DNA of 11,240 bases. Origin: Christensenella sp. UBA4263. Its GTDB lineage: Bacteria; Bacillota; Clostridia; Christensenellales; Aristaeellaceae. Every line of letters starts with the position of its first letter. Position 1 is the stretch's first letter. The stretch spans positions 12,799 through 24,038 of the forward strand of contig DGWH01000051.1 of the NCBI GenBank assembly GCA_002395225.1, read 5' to 3'. Of this stretch, positions 1 through 6,249 are shown piece by piece. The notes under the pieces are model-generated. The model saw only the letters and a list, made by a program, of their open reading frames with translations. It searched no databases and was not told the origin of the DNA. The position numbers were made by a program, and so were the translations under genes.

Positions 1-99
1 CGCATCGTCGAGCAGGGCACCCATGAGGAACTGATGGCTCTCAAGGGCATTTATCACGAGATTTATACCATTCAGACCCGGGGAAAGGAGGTGGCGTAA
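1..99 (+). CDS. ABC exporter subunit, C-terminal end only (partial)
   Basis: Only the last 32 codons are present. They read as the extreme C-terminus of an ABC transporter nucleotide-binding domain: RIVEQGTHEELMALKGIYHE is the usual stretch after the H-loop, and the end of the next gene is similar (RIIERGTHDDLIAQKGTYY). The TAA stop directly abuts the next ATG, and that gene's Shine-Dalgarno sequence lies inside this coding end, so the two are very probably translationally coupled. The pair therefore looks like a two-subunit (heterodimeric) exporter with one membrane domain and one ATPase domain per chain. That pairing is inference because the rest of this gene is outside the window. Confidence 0.85.
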   Translation, partial: RIVEQGTHEELMALKGIYHEIYTIQTRGKEVA

Positions 100-2040
100 A
101 TGTCACAGAATCGCCGCAGACAGGGACGCCCGGTTCCCGGAACCGGAATCAAAAGCATTAACCCGAAAATCTTGGGCCGTCTTATCCGTTTTGTCATGCA
201 GGGATACAAAAAAGAACTGGTTCTGGTGCCGCTGTGCATTGTGTTTAACGCCATTTCCTCGGCAGTTGCCACCATATTCATGCAGCGCATCATCGACGAT
301 TGCGTCCTTCCCGGTCTGTCTCTTGGATATCCCGCCATTGAGACAAAACTCTTTTCTAATCTCCTGACCATGGGCAGCCTGTATTTTCTGGGCGTTCTCG
401 CTTCCTTTATTCAGAGCCGCACCATGGCCAAAGTCACGCAGGGAACGCTGAAGCGTTTCAGGGATGCCATGTTTGACCGCATGGAAACCCTGCCGATCCG
501 GTACTTTGATACCCATTCCCACGGGGAAATCATGAGTACTTATACCAATGATACGGATGCGATCCGGCAGCTGATTGGCCAGAGCCTCCCTAACGTCATC
601 CAGTCCACTATGACCATTGTCTCCGTCTTTACCATGATGCTTTTGTACAGTGTCTGGCTGACGCTGCTGGTGATTGTCGTTCTTGTCCTCATGTTCATGA
701 TTACGGGCAAACGCGGCGCAATGAGTGCGGGCTTCATGGTGGCGCAGCAAAAATCGCTGGCCAAAGAGGAAGGATTCATTGAGGAGATGATGGAAGGGCA
801 GAAGGTGGTCAAGGTCTTCTCCCATGAAAAACAGAACCTCGAAGAATTTGACCGGCTCAATGAGCAGCTCTTCCATGACGGGGAACAGGCCAACCGCATC
901 GGCAACACCCTGATGCCCATTCTGGGCAACATCGGCAACATGATGTATGTGCTGCTGGCCATCGCCGGCGGTCTCCTGGCCGTCCTGAAAGCCCCGAACC
1001 TTTCCCTGACGGGCATCCATCCTATTACCATCGGCGCGATCGTCTCTTTCCTGAGCATGTCCCGCCATATGTCCCAGACAGTGAGCCAAATTTCCATGCA
1101 GGTGTCCATGGTGGCCATGGGTCTGGCCGGCGCCACCCGGATTTTTGCCATCATGGATGAGAAACCGGAGGAGGACAATGGTTATGTCACCCTGGTCAAT
1201 GCCGCTATTGCCGAAGATGGAACCATTACCGAGTCGCCGGTGCCCACCGGACACTGGGCATGGCGCCATACCCACCGGGATTCCGGCCTCACCGAATACA
1301 AGCAGCTGCGCGGCGATGTGGTCATGGAAAATGTGGACTTTGGCTATGTGCCGGAGAAGCAGGTGCTGTATGACATTTCCCTGTACGCGCATCCCGGCCA
1401 GAAGATCGCCTTTGTCGGTGCCACCGGTGCCGGAAAGACCACCATTACCAACCTGATTAACCGCTTCTATGACATTCCGGACGGAAAGATCCGGTATGAC
1501 GGCATCAACATCACCAAGATCCGCAAGCCCGACCTGCGCCGCTCCCTGGGCGTTGTGCTGCAGGAAGTGAACCTGTTTACCGGAACCGTCATGGAAAACA
1601 TCCGCTATGGCCGTCTGGATGCCACGGATGAGGAATGCATGGCAGCCGCCCGTCTGGCCAACGCAGATGACTTTATCCGCCGCCTGCCCGACGGATACAA
1701 CACGCTGCTGACCGGAAACGGCGCCAGCCTTTCCCAGGGCCAGCGTCAGCTGATCTCCATCGCCCGGGCCGCCGTGGCGAATCCGCCGGTCATGATTCTG
1801 GACGAGGCCACCTCTTCCATTGATACCCGTACCGAGGCACTGGTCCAGCAGGGCATGGACAATCTGATGCGCGGACGCACCGTCTTTGTCATTGCACACC
1901 GCCTTTCCACGGTCCGCAACTCAGATGCCATCATGGTGCTGGATCACGGCAGAATCATCGAGCGGGGAACGCATGATGACCTGATTGCCCAGAAGGGAAC
2001 GTATTATCAGCTGTATACCGGTGCGTTTGAACTGGAGTGA
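100..2040 (+). CDS. ABC exporter, fused membrane and ATPase domains
   Basis: This 646-residue protein is a membrane exporter half-transporter that couples ATP hydrolysis to substrate efflux. The hydrophobic membrane domain spans about residues 30-345, with clear segments near 40-60, 88-105, 168-200, 275-297 and 305-325. The ATPase domain follows from about 405. Motifs seen are Walker A GATGAGKTT (440-448), Q-loop Q488, signature LSQGQ (544-548), Walker B VMILDE with catalytic E569, and H-loop H600. All catalytic residues are present, so this is the competent half if the pair is asymmetric. An extra linker of about 45 residues (360-403) sits between the domains, as in the longer subunit of heterodimeric exporters of the LmrCD/TM287-288/YfiBC type. 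The start is fixed by AAAGGAGGTGG at 84-94. The stop overlaps the next gene's translation signals. The substrate cannot be read from sequence; drug or lipid-like compounds are the family norm. Confidence 0.93.
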   Translation: MSQNRRRQGRPVPGTGIKSINPKILGRLIRFVMQGYKKELVLVPLCIVFNAISSAVATIFMQRIIDDCVLPGLSLGYPAIETKLFSNLLTMGSLYFLGVLASFIQSRTMAKVTQGTLKRFRDAMFDRMETLPIRYFDTHSHGEIMSTYTNDTDAIRQLIGQSLPNVIQSTMTIVSVFTMMLLYSVWLTLLVIVVLVLMFMITGKRGAMSAGFMVAQQKSLAKEEGFIEEMMEGQKVVKVFSHEKQNLEEFDRLNEQLFHDGEQANRIGNTLMPILGNIGNMMYVLLAIAGGLLAVLKAPNLSLTGIHPITIGAIVSFLSMSRHMSQTVSQISMQVSMVAMGLAGATRIFAIMDEKPEEDNGYVTLVNAAIAEDGTITESPVPTGHWAWRHTHRDSGLTEYKQLRGDVVMENVDFGYVPEKQVLYDISLYAHPGQKIAFVGATGAGKTTITNLINRFYDIPDGKIRYDGINITKIRKPDLRRSLGVVLQEVNLFTGTVMENIRYGRLDATDEECMAAARLANADDFIRRLPDGYNTLLTGNGASLSQGQRQLISIARAAVANPPVMILDEATSSIDTRTEALVQQGMDNLMRGRTVFVIAHRLSTVRNSDAIMVLDHGRIIERGTHDDLIAQKGTYYQLYTGAFELE

Positions 2041-2045
2041 GAAAA

Positions 2046-2531
2046 ATGAAACGCCTGATTTTCGCGCTTTTCTTCTGTCTGGCCCTGCCCCTGTCAGCTC
2101 TGGCGGACCCCTCTAAGGCAGTGCAGACCGTTGGCGAGGCCGCCGCGGCCGCCCATCTGATCACCCACGAGGGCGCCTTTACCGACGGACTGCCGGAAAA
2201 GGTCAACATGTACAACCGGGACGGTGAGCATATCTGTTGCACCGGCTCCCGCGTTGCCATGTGGGACACCCCGCAGAAGGGGGACAATGTGGGAACACTT
2301 TATCCGGGCAGCCGGGTGGGGTACCTGAATAAAACCGATGAGTTTGAACTGGTGCGGGTTCGCTCCTACCGGGGCAAATACTACGCACAGGTGCGAATCT
2401 ATGACGGGGACGCTATTACCCTCTCCGGCTGGGTCAATGCCAATTACATCAGCTGCTCCTGCACGGACTATTCCGAGACGGAAGAGATCCCGGAACATGA
2501 GACCATCTCGCTTTCCTATCATCTTCGCTGA
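2046..2531 (+). CDS. Secreted SH3-like domain protein
   Basis: This is a 161-residue exported protein. The N-terminus MKRLIFALFFCLALPLSALA is a textbook signal peptide with an A-L-A cleavage site after residue 20. The mature part contains a probable bacterial SH3-like fold (about residues 68-138): a RVAMWDTP opening, a glycine-rich turn GTLYPGSRVG, then alternating beta-type segments ending in SGWVNANYI. Such domains usually bind cell-wall peptides. Four cysteines (CC near 65, CSC near 138) could form disulfides outside the cell. I chose ATG 2046 rather than the in-frame GTG at 2037: GGAG at 2034-2037 sits 8 bases before the ATG, while the GTG overlaps that ribosome binding site. The gene is coupled to the ABC gene and closes the operon. 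Its role in relation to the exporter is unknown; an accessory envelope role is a guess. Confidence 0.75.
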   Translation: MKRLIFALFFCLALPLSALADPSKAVQTVGEAAAAAHLITHEGAFTDGLPEKVNMYNRDGEHICCTGSRVAMWDTPQKGDNVGTLYPGSRVGYLNKTDEFELVRVRSYRGKYYAQVRIYDGDAITLSGWVNANYISCSCTDYSETEEIPEHETISLSYHLR

Positions 2532-2595
2532 AAGGGCCGAATGTTTCCTGTTTAGGACCTTTGGTGTATCACATTTTCCACACAATATCCACTTG

Positions 2596-2629
2596 AAAAT
2601 GTCGCTTGTCAGGCGACATTTTTCTTTTC
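2596..2629 (+). terminator. Intrinsic terminator of the ABC/SH3 operon
   Basis: There is a perfect 10-bp stem AAAATGTCGC (2596-2605) / GCGACATTTT (2613-2622) with a 7-base loop and a T-rich run (ATTTTTCTTTT) on the 3' side. It lies 65 bases after the SH3-gene stop. The A-rich left arm could also let it work in reverse. Confidence 0.85.
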
Positions 2630-2635
2630 CGGAAA

Positions 2636-2644
2636 TGATACAAT
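2636..2644 (+). promoter_or_regulatory. Candidate extended -10 promoter
   Basis: TGATACAAT (TG at 2636, TACAAT 2639-2644) lies just after the terminator and about 120 bases before the next gene. No good -35 box is present at the normal distance (ACATTT at 2616-2621), so it would rely on the extended -10. The leader would be about 110 bases long. Confidence 0.35.
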
Positions 2645-2763
2645 AGGGGATGTCCGGAATCACGCCTTTGCGCAGAGAAATCTGCAGCAAACAGGTTATG
2701 TTGCCGGAAGGATCAGGATCCGTATGCAAGCAATCTGAGCATACCCATGGAGGTGAGATAACG

Positions 2764-3396
2764 ATGATGATCGCTCCTGAAACCTATTACAGGAATACCC
2801 TTGAGGGCCAGTCGCCGGAATTCATTCTGCGGCAAATCCATTCGCTCCGCCACGAAATCCGCCGGCTGATCCGGTTAATGGAAACCGATCCGCTGAATCC
2901 TGAGGCGATGTGCATGCCGAACCTGATGACAAGGATTCAGTGCAGTCGGGAATACCTGCAGATGGCCGTCAGGGCCTACACAGAGGCCGGTCAGACACTT
3001 GAACCCACAAAGACGGAACGGAAAGACGCCGCCTTTAATGCCCGGCTGCCCCAAATGCGAAAGCTGACCGTTGAACAGGACGGTGAGCGCCTGACTGCCA
3101 CGTTTTCCGGGGAAAAAGTCCAGGTGATGAAGGAATGCCTGTCCGGACCGGAGACGGGGAAGGCCGAACCGTTCTGGCTGGGATACACGTTCCAGGAATT
3201 CGTGAAAAGCCTTGAACGTCTGCATATGGGCGAATGGAAAAAGACCTATTCGCCGCCCGGAAATGCGCCGGATACCGAGTGGAATCTGTGCATTGAGTAT
3301 GAGGGGGATGAAAAGCCCTGCACGATGAAAGGGCAAAACGCCGAACCCTATAATTTCTTTGCCCTGGTAGATCTGCTCCGCGGACATTTCTGGTAA
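2764..3396 (+). CDS. Conserved hypothetical protein, Firmicutes family
   Basis: This is a 210-residue soluble protein with no signal peptide or membrane segment. The N-terminal MIAPETYYRNTL...EFILRQIHSLRHEIRRL and the C-terminal half with GEWKKTYSPPG, TEWNLCIEYE and AEPYNFFALVDLL resemble, from memory, an uncharacterised family widespread in gut Firmicutes. I know of no assigned function. The first 75 residues look helical (a possible coiled coil at 20-45); the rest looks like mixed beta and helix. The frame is open upstream to 2650, but ATG 2764 is the better start because GGAGGTGAG (2749-2757) precedes it at normal spacing. The gene stands alone between the upstream terminator and a long hairpin after its stop, so it is probably a single transcription unit. 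Confidence 0.72.
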   Translation: MMIAPETYYRNTLEGQSPEFILRQIHSLRHEIRRLIRLMETDPLNPEAMCMPNLMTRIQCSREYLQMAVRAYTEAGQTLEPTKTERKDAAFNARLPQMRKLTVEQDGERLTATFSGEKVQVMKECLSGPETGKAEPFWLGYTFQEFVKSLERLHMGEWKKTYSPPGNAPDTEWNLCIEYEGDEKPCTMKGQNAEPYNFFALVDLLRGHFW

Positions 3397-3407
3397 GCAC
3401 ATGACCT

Positions 3408-3466
3408 GACAGACAGGACCGGGAACCATAAAACGTCGCTGTTTCCCGGTCCTGTCTGTCCGGTTT
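3408..3466 (+). terminator. Long hairpin terminator
   Basis: A perfect 18-bp inverted repeat has left arm 3408-3425 (begins GACAGACAGGACC), loop 3426-3442 and right arm 3443-3460, followed by CGGTTTTG. It starts 12 bases after the hypothetical gene's stop. The T-run is short (TTTT), but the stem is unusually long, so it should stop transcription or protect the mRNA 3' end, possibly in both directions. Confidence 0.7.
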
Positions 3467-3641
3467 TGCGCAGTGCTGTGTGCAGATGGAAGCTGCCGCA
3501 AGAACCTCTAACCGGCGGGCATGCATCAGCCGGCTAAAGGTCACGAACGCAAAATGAAGGTCATCCCGCACTTGAAACAGAGCAGCAGGACGGAGGACAG
3601 AAAAGAAATTCAAAGGTTGCCATAAAGTTGTTGTGTCATTA

Positions 3642-3670
3642 CTGCAATTTCCCGTGAAATCATGTATAAT
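3642..3670 (+). promoter_or_regulatory. Promoter for the AAA-ATPase-like pseudogene
   Basis: A perfect -10 box TATAAT (3665-3670) has a weak -35 (CTGCAA, 3642-3647) at 17-base spacing. A TGTACA palindrome follows at 3674-3679. The remaining gap from 3467 to 3640 holds no gene or repeat that I can support. Confidence 0.5.
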
Positions 3671-3795
3671 AAATGTACAGAATAATAACCAAAAGCCGAA
3701 AAATCAAAGAATGTCCCCAGGACGCAGCGCCAGATTCTTAAAGGTTCAGACCAGGTCAATTCCGGAAAGGATATAAGATAAGGAGGAGACTCCGG

Positions 3796-4920
3796 ATGAA
3801 CTTCTTAAACAATGGAACAGGATATAAGCTATTTGCAGAAGCAGCGTTATGTGATACTTATGTCGATAAGACAATGATGAACGATACACTGTATCGTTAT
3901 GTCTGTGCAGGCAACAAATACATCTGTGTCACCAGACCCAGGCGTTTCGGAAAATCGGTGAACGCGAACATGATTGCGGCATTCTTTGATAAAAGCACCG
4001 GGGAGGAAAGCAGAGAGTTATTTCAGCAACTTGCATTGGGGATGCTCCAGCCGGAACAGGACAAGTGCTTTGCCGCCAATCCCCCGGGGAACGGAAGAAC
4101 GAAAACTGTGCTGGCCCCGGCAGGGCAAACTGAATGTGATCCGCATCAATATGATTGATGTCTTGCTTGATACAGTACAATCTTTCGCGGCTTTACATTC
4201 CAAACTGGCGTTCCTGCTCAGGGAAGATCTGCAGCATCAGTATCCGGATTTGACGTTTCCCGCGGAGAAAGATCTCCCGGAACTGCTGATTCAGACAGGG
4301 GAATCGTTTGTGTTTGTGATTGATGAATGGGATGCCTTCTTTGAGACACCTTCTGTGACGGAGTCGGATAAGCAACAATACCTCCTTTTTCTGAAAGGAT
4401 TGCTGAAAGACAAGCCCTATGTCAATCTGGTCTATATGACAGGCATCCTTCCCATAGCCAAAAATCCCAGTGGTTCTCCGCTGAATATGTTTCATGAGTT
4501 TTCTGCTTTTCAGGATGATCAGTTTTCCGCATATTTTGGTTTTACCCGCGAGGAAATACAGGACCTGATGCAGCGAAAGGGCTATACGCAGCCTTCCCTG
4601 GAGGAACTCCTGTTCTGGAATGATGGCTATGCCCGGTCAAATGATGGTGTCCATATGTTCAATCCGGTCGCCGTGTCGCGTGCATTGATCGATAAAAATG
4701 CAGGAGCTATTGGACAGAAACGGGCCCGATGAATGAGATAAGAGATATGATTCATTCCAACATGCACGATCTGTGAGAGAATGTCATTCGTATGGTTGGC
4801 GGGGCGATGCCCATCCGCCTCTCAGGTTTCAGCGTGGAAGAGGGACGGTTTCCGGGAAGGACGAGATCTTTTTGCGATGATGGTCTATGGACGATCTACC
4901 ATAAGGCCATTTTTGATTCG
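3796..4920 (+). pseudogene. AAA-ATPase-like / PD-(D/E)XK-type protein, degraded
   Basis: This is a remnant of the large bacterial family that pairs an AAA-ATPase-like domain (PF09820 type) with a C-terminal PD-(D/E)XK nuclease-like domain; intact members run to roughly 550-600 residues. The start is well formed (AGGAGGAG at 3781-3788, ATG 3796). The frame from 3796 gives YVDKTMM and YICVTRPRRFGKSVNANM, the degenerate Walker A (RRFGKS) of the family. The frame then shifts between about 4050 and 4115. The second frame gives GKLNVIRINMIDV, FVFVIDEWDAFF (Walker B) and WNDGYARSNDGVHMFNP. A second shift near 4690-4702 leads to SYWTETGPMNEIRDMIHSN, a TGA stop at 4774, then NVIRMVGG...LSGFSVEEG. Two more shifts are needed to read KDEIF (4857) and AMMVYG (4874). 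The nuclease domain is missing altogether, so the gene is dead. Confidence 0.88.
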
Positions 4921-5016
4921 TAAATGACTCAAAAAGACCGTTTTTAAAGTGTTTTAAGCGAAAACTGAGGCTAAAATAATGGAATCTCGAGCCTGAAAAG
5001 AGCCTATGGTGAGTGA

Positions 5017-5193
5017 ATCATAGATTTACGGCTGGAAGAACGACAAGATCAATTTGAGAAACTGCAGGAAAACGTTCAGCAATTTCAGGAAGGCATTGAT
5101 GCCTGCCATGAGTGCTGTACATATATGGTTGATTTGCACCCCTCTTTAGACTGTACAGAACTTTTAAAGAACCGGAAGTTTTATCAGTTGTGA
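5017..5193 (+). pseudogene. Unidentified coding relic, coiled-coil-like
   Basis: An open frame of 58 codons between stops has no start codon. It reads IIDLRLEERQDQFEKLQENV and continues with a glutamine/glutamate-rich helix, then CHECCTYMVDLHPSLDCTEL and a short basic end. The amphipathic first half looks like real protein rather than noise, yet there is no initiation signal, so it is probably the tail of a lost gene. I do not recognise the family. The bases between this relic and the AAA-type pseudogene (4921-5016) show nothing I can name. Confidence 0.4.
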
Positions 5194-5352
5194 CAAAAAG
5201 GCCCCCCTGATGCCTTAAACTGACGAATACTCACATTTCAAAAACTATTTGTACAGTTTCCCTATCAATGATTCTGATCAGGGACAATGAAGCAGACAGG
5301 CAAGAAAGCATTTCTGTCTATTTCTTGATATTATGTACCCATTGGGTGTACA
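5116..5352 (+). promoter_or_regulatory. Cluster of four TGTACA palindromes (candidate operators)
   Basis: TGTACA occurs at 5116-5121, 5152-5157, 5250-5255 and 5347-5352, and a near copy TGTACC at 5334-5339. Three of the four read TGTACAG. A given 6-mer is expected about once per 4 kb, so four in 237 bases just before a helix-turn-helix gene is notable. The last copy overlaps the candidate -10 region of that gene. A role as operators for autoregulation is inference. Confidence 0.4.
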
Positions 5353-5354
5353 GT
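5325..5354 (+). promoter_or_regulatory. Candidate promoter of the HTH gene
   Basis: TTGATA (5325-5330) and TACAGT (5349-5354) are 18 bases apart. The -10 match is only 4/6 and the start point would fall just before the ribosome binding site, leaving almost no leader. An alternative -10 is TATTAT at 5329-5334, but it lacks a good -35. Confidence 0.3.
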
Positions 5355-5374
5355 AGAGATGCGAGGTGATATGA

Positions 5375-6025
5375 ATGAATATTCAGGAAATGAGAAACAG
5401 TCTGGGAGACACACAGGCTGAATTTTCCAGGCGTTATCAAATCCCATTTCGGACGGTTCAGAATTGGGAAAACAATGTACGGGTTCCACCTGAATATATG
5501 ATGCACCTGCTCGAAAATCGTGTGAAGATGGATTTAGCCAACCGCAGGACAACAGCACTGCCGGTTTATAATCCGAAGAAGCAGAATTTACCAAGAAGAA
5601 GCGATTACGTTGGTTCTCTTGCGTGGCTGCAAGCTGTGGCAAATATGATACAGGAGCCTGTTGTTTTTGCTCTGAATGAAGCGCTTATGTGCCAGGGATA
5701 TTTCGGAGGATACAGTGACGAATTTATTATATGGGTTTATGGTGCTGATTCTCTTTCACGCTTCAATGGCATTGCTGTGCTTGGCAATAAGATCAATCCG
5801 ATCAACGTACAGGAGAAGAACGGACTTCAATTTACAGATTTTAACAGGACACTGGCTGATGCGCTTGCCAATGAGTCTATTTTGGATATGCAAGGAATCA
5901 CGGAAGCTTTGAGCCGTTATTATTATAAAAATGGTAACAGTTTTCACGGCATTTCCGTGGTGCCGGAGTATCAGGAAGCCTTTGAAAGATTAGCTGATGC
6001 TGCAATAGATTACTACAATAGTTGA
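5375..6025 (+). CDS. Helix-turn-helix protein with unassigned C-terminal domain
   Basis: This is a 216-residue protein. Residues 1-50 form a compact helix-turn-helix: TQAEFSRRYQIPFRTVQNWE (13-32) matches the two-helix core of XRE/antitoxin-type DNA-binding domains, followed by PPEYMMHLLENRV. After a short basic linker (58-76), residues 77-216 form a second domain (SLAWLQAVANMIQEP, ALMCQGYFGGYSDEFIIWVYG, AFERLADAAIDYY) that I cannot assign. There are no membrane segments. The start is set by GAGGTGAT at 5363-5370; an ATG at 5371 is in another frame. The gene is A+T-richer than the upstream operon, intact between a decayed region and hsdM, and preceded by four TGTACA repeats. It may regulate itself or the restriction-modification locus, or act as the antitoxin-like half of a lost pair. 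Those roles are inference. Confidence 0.7.
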   Translation: MNIQEMRNSLGDTQAEFSRRYQIPFRTVQNWENNVRVPPEYMMHLLENRVKMDLANRRTTALPVYNPKKQNLPRRSDYVGSLAWLQAVANMIQEPVVFALNEALMCQGYFGGYSDEFIIWVYGADSLSRFNGIAVLGNKINPINVQEKNGLQFTDFNRTLADALANESILDMQGITEALSRYYYKNGNSFHGISVVPEYQEAFERLADAAIDYYNS

Positions 6026-6037
6026 AGGAGAACAGGT

Positions 6038-6070
6038 ATGTCCATTGGACATTTTGCCGAAGGAAAATGA
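6038..6070 (+). CDS. Possible 10-residue leader peptide
   Basis: ATG 6038 opens MSIGHFAEGK and ends at TGA 6068. It has a good ribosome binding site, AAGGAG (6025-6030), that overlaps the stop of the HTH gene, so translation could pass from one to the other. It sits in front of the hairpin series leading to hsdM. It may be a leader peptide, or a chance ORF, or the broken start of a lost gene. Confidence 0.25.
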   Translation: MSIGHFAEGK

Positions 6071-6086
6071 GGCGGAACATTTCCTG

Positions 6087-6217
6087 CCCGGCAGCAGGCC
6101 GGGACATGTGCTGAATAAGGGGAGTATGGATTAAGCTGACAGATTCCGCTGCAAGAGATCCGCGGAATGGACGGATTTCCTGCTGGATTCCGACTTTTGA
6201 TACAGCCATTTGGCTGT
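6087..6217 (+). promoter_or_regulatory. Structured leader before hsdM (three hairpins)
   Basis: Three inverted repeats lie in series in the 224-base gap before hsdM. They are CCCGGC/GCCGGG (6087-6092/6098-6103, 5-base loop), ATTCCGC/GCGGAAT (6143-6149/6162-6168, 12-base loop) and ACAGCC/GGCTGT (6202-6207/6212-6217, 4-base loop). None is followed by a strong T-run, so simple termination is unlikely. Control of hsdM through RNA folding or protein binding is possible but unproven. Confidence 0.4.
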
Positions 6218-6249
6218 GTATTTGAGAAAACAAATGGGGGAGATACACA

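Noticed and set aside
103..1899. Long open frame on the minus strand across the ABC gene
   Set aside because: Its translation is histidine/glycine/glutamine-rich low-quality sequence with no domains, and the opposite strand carries a complete ABC exporter with every motif. It is a mirror effect of the codon bias.
2037..2045. GTG at 2037 as start of the SH3-like protein
   Set aside because: It overlaps the ribosome binding site GGAG (2034-2037). ATG 2046 has the correct spacing and gives a clean signal peptide.
2650..2763. Longer N-terminus for the 2764-3396 gene
   Set aside because: ATG 2650 has no good ribosome binding site and adds cysteine-rich, non-conserved-looking residues. ATG 2764 follows GGAGGTGAG and starts with the familiar MIAPETYY.
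3035..3613. Minus-strand frames over the hypothetical gene and its hairpin
   Set aside because: No ribosome binding site, no domains, and they cross the long terminator hairpin.
5198..5216. AAGGC/GCCTT inverted repeat as a terminator
   Set aside because: The stem is 5 bp, with a C-rich loop and no T-run; too weak to support.
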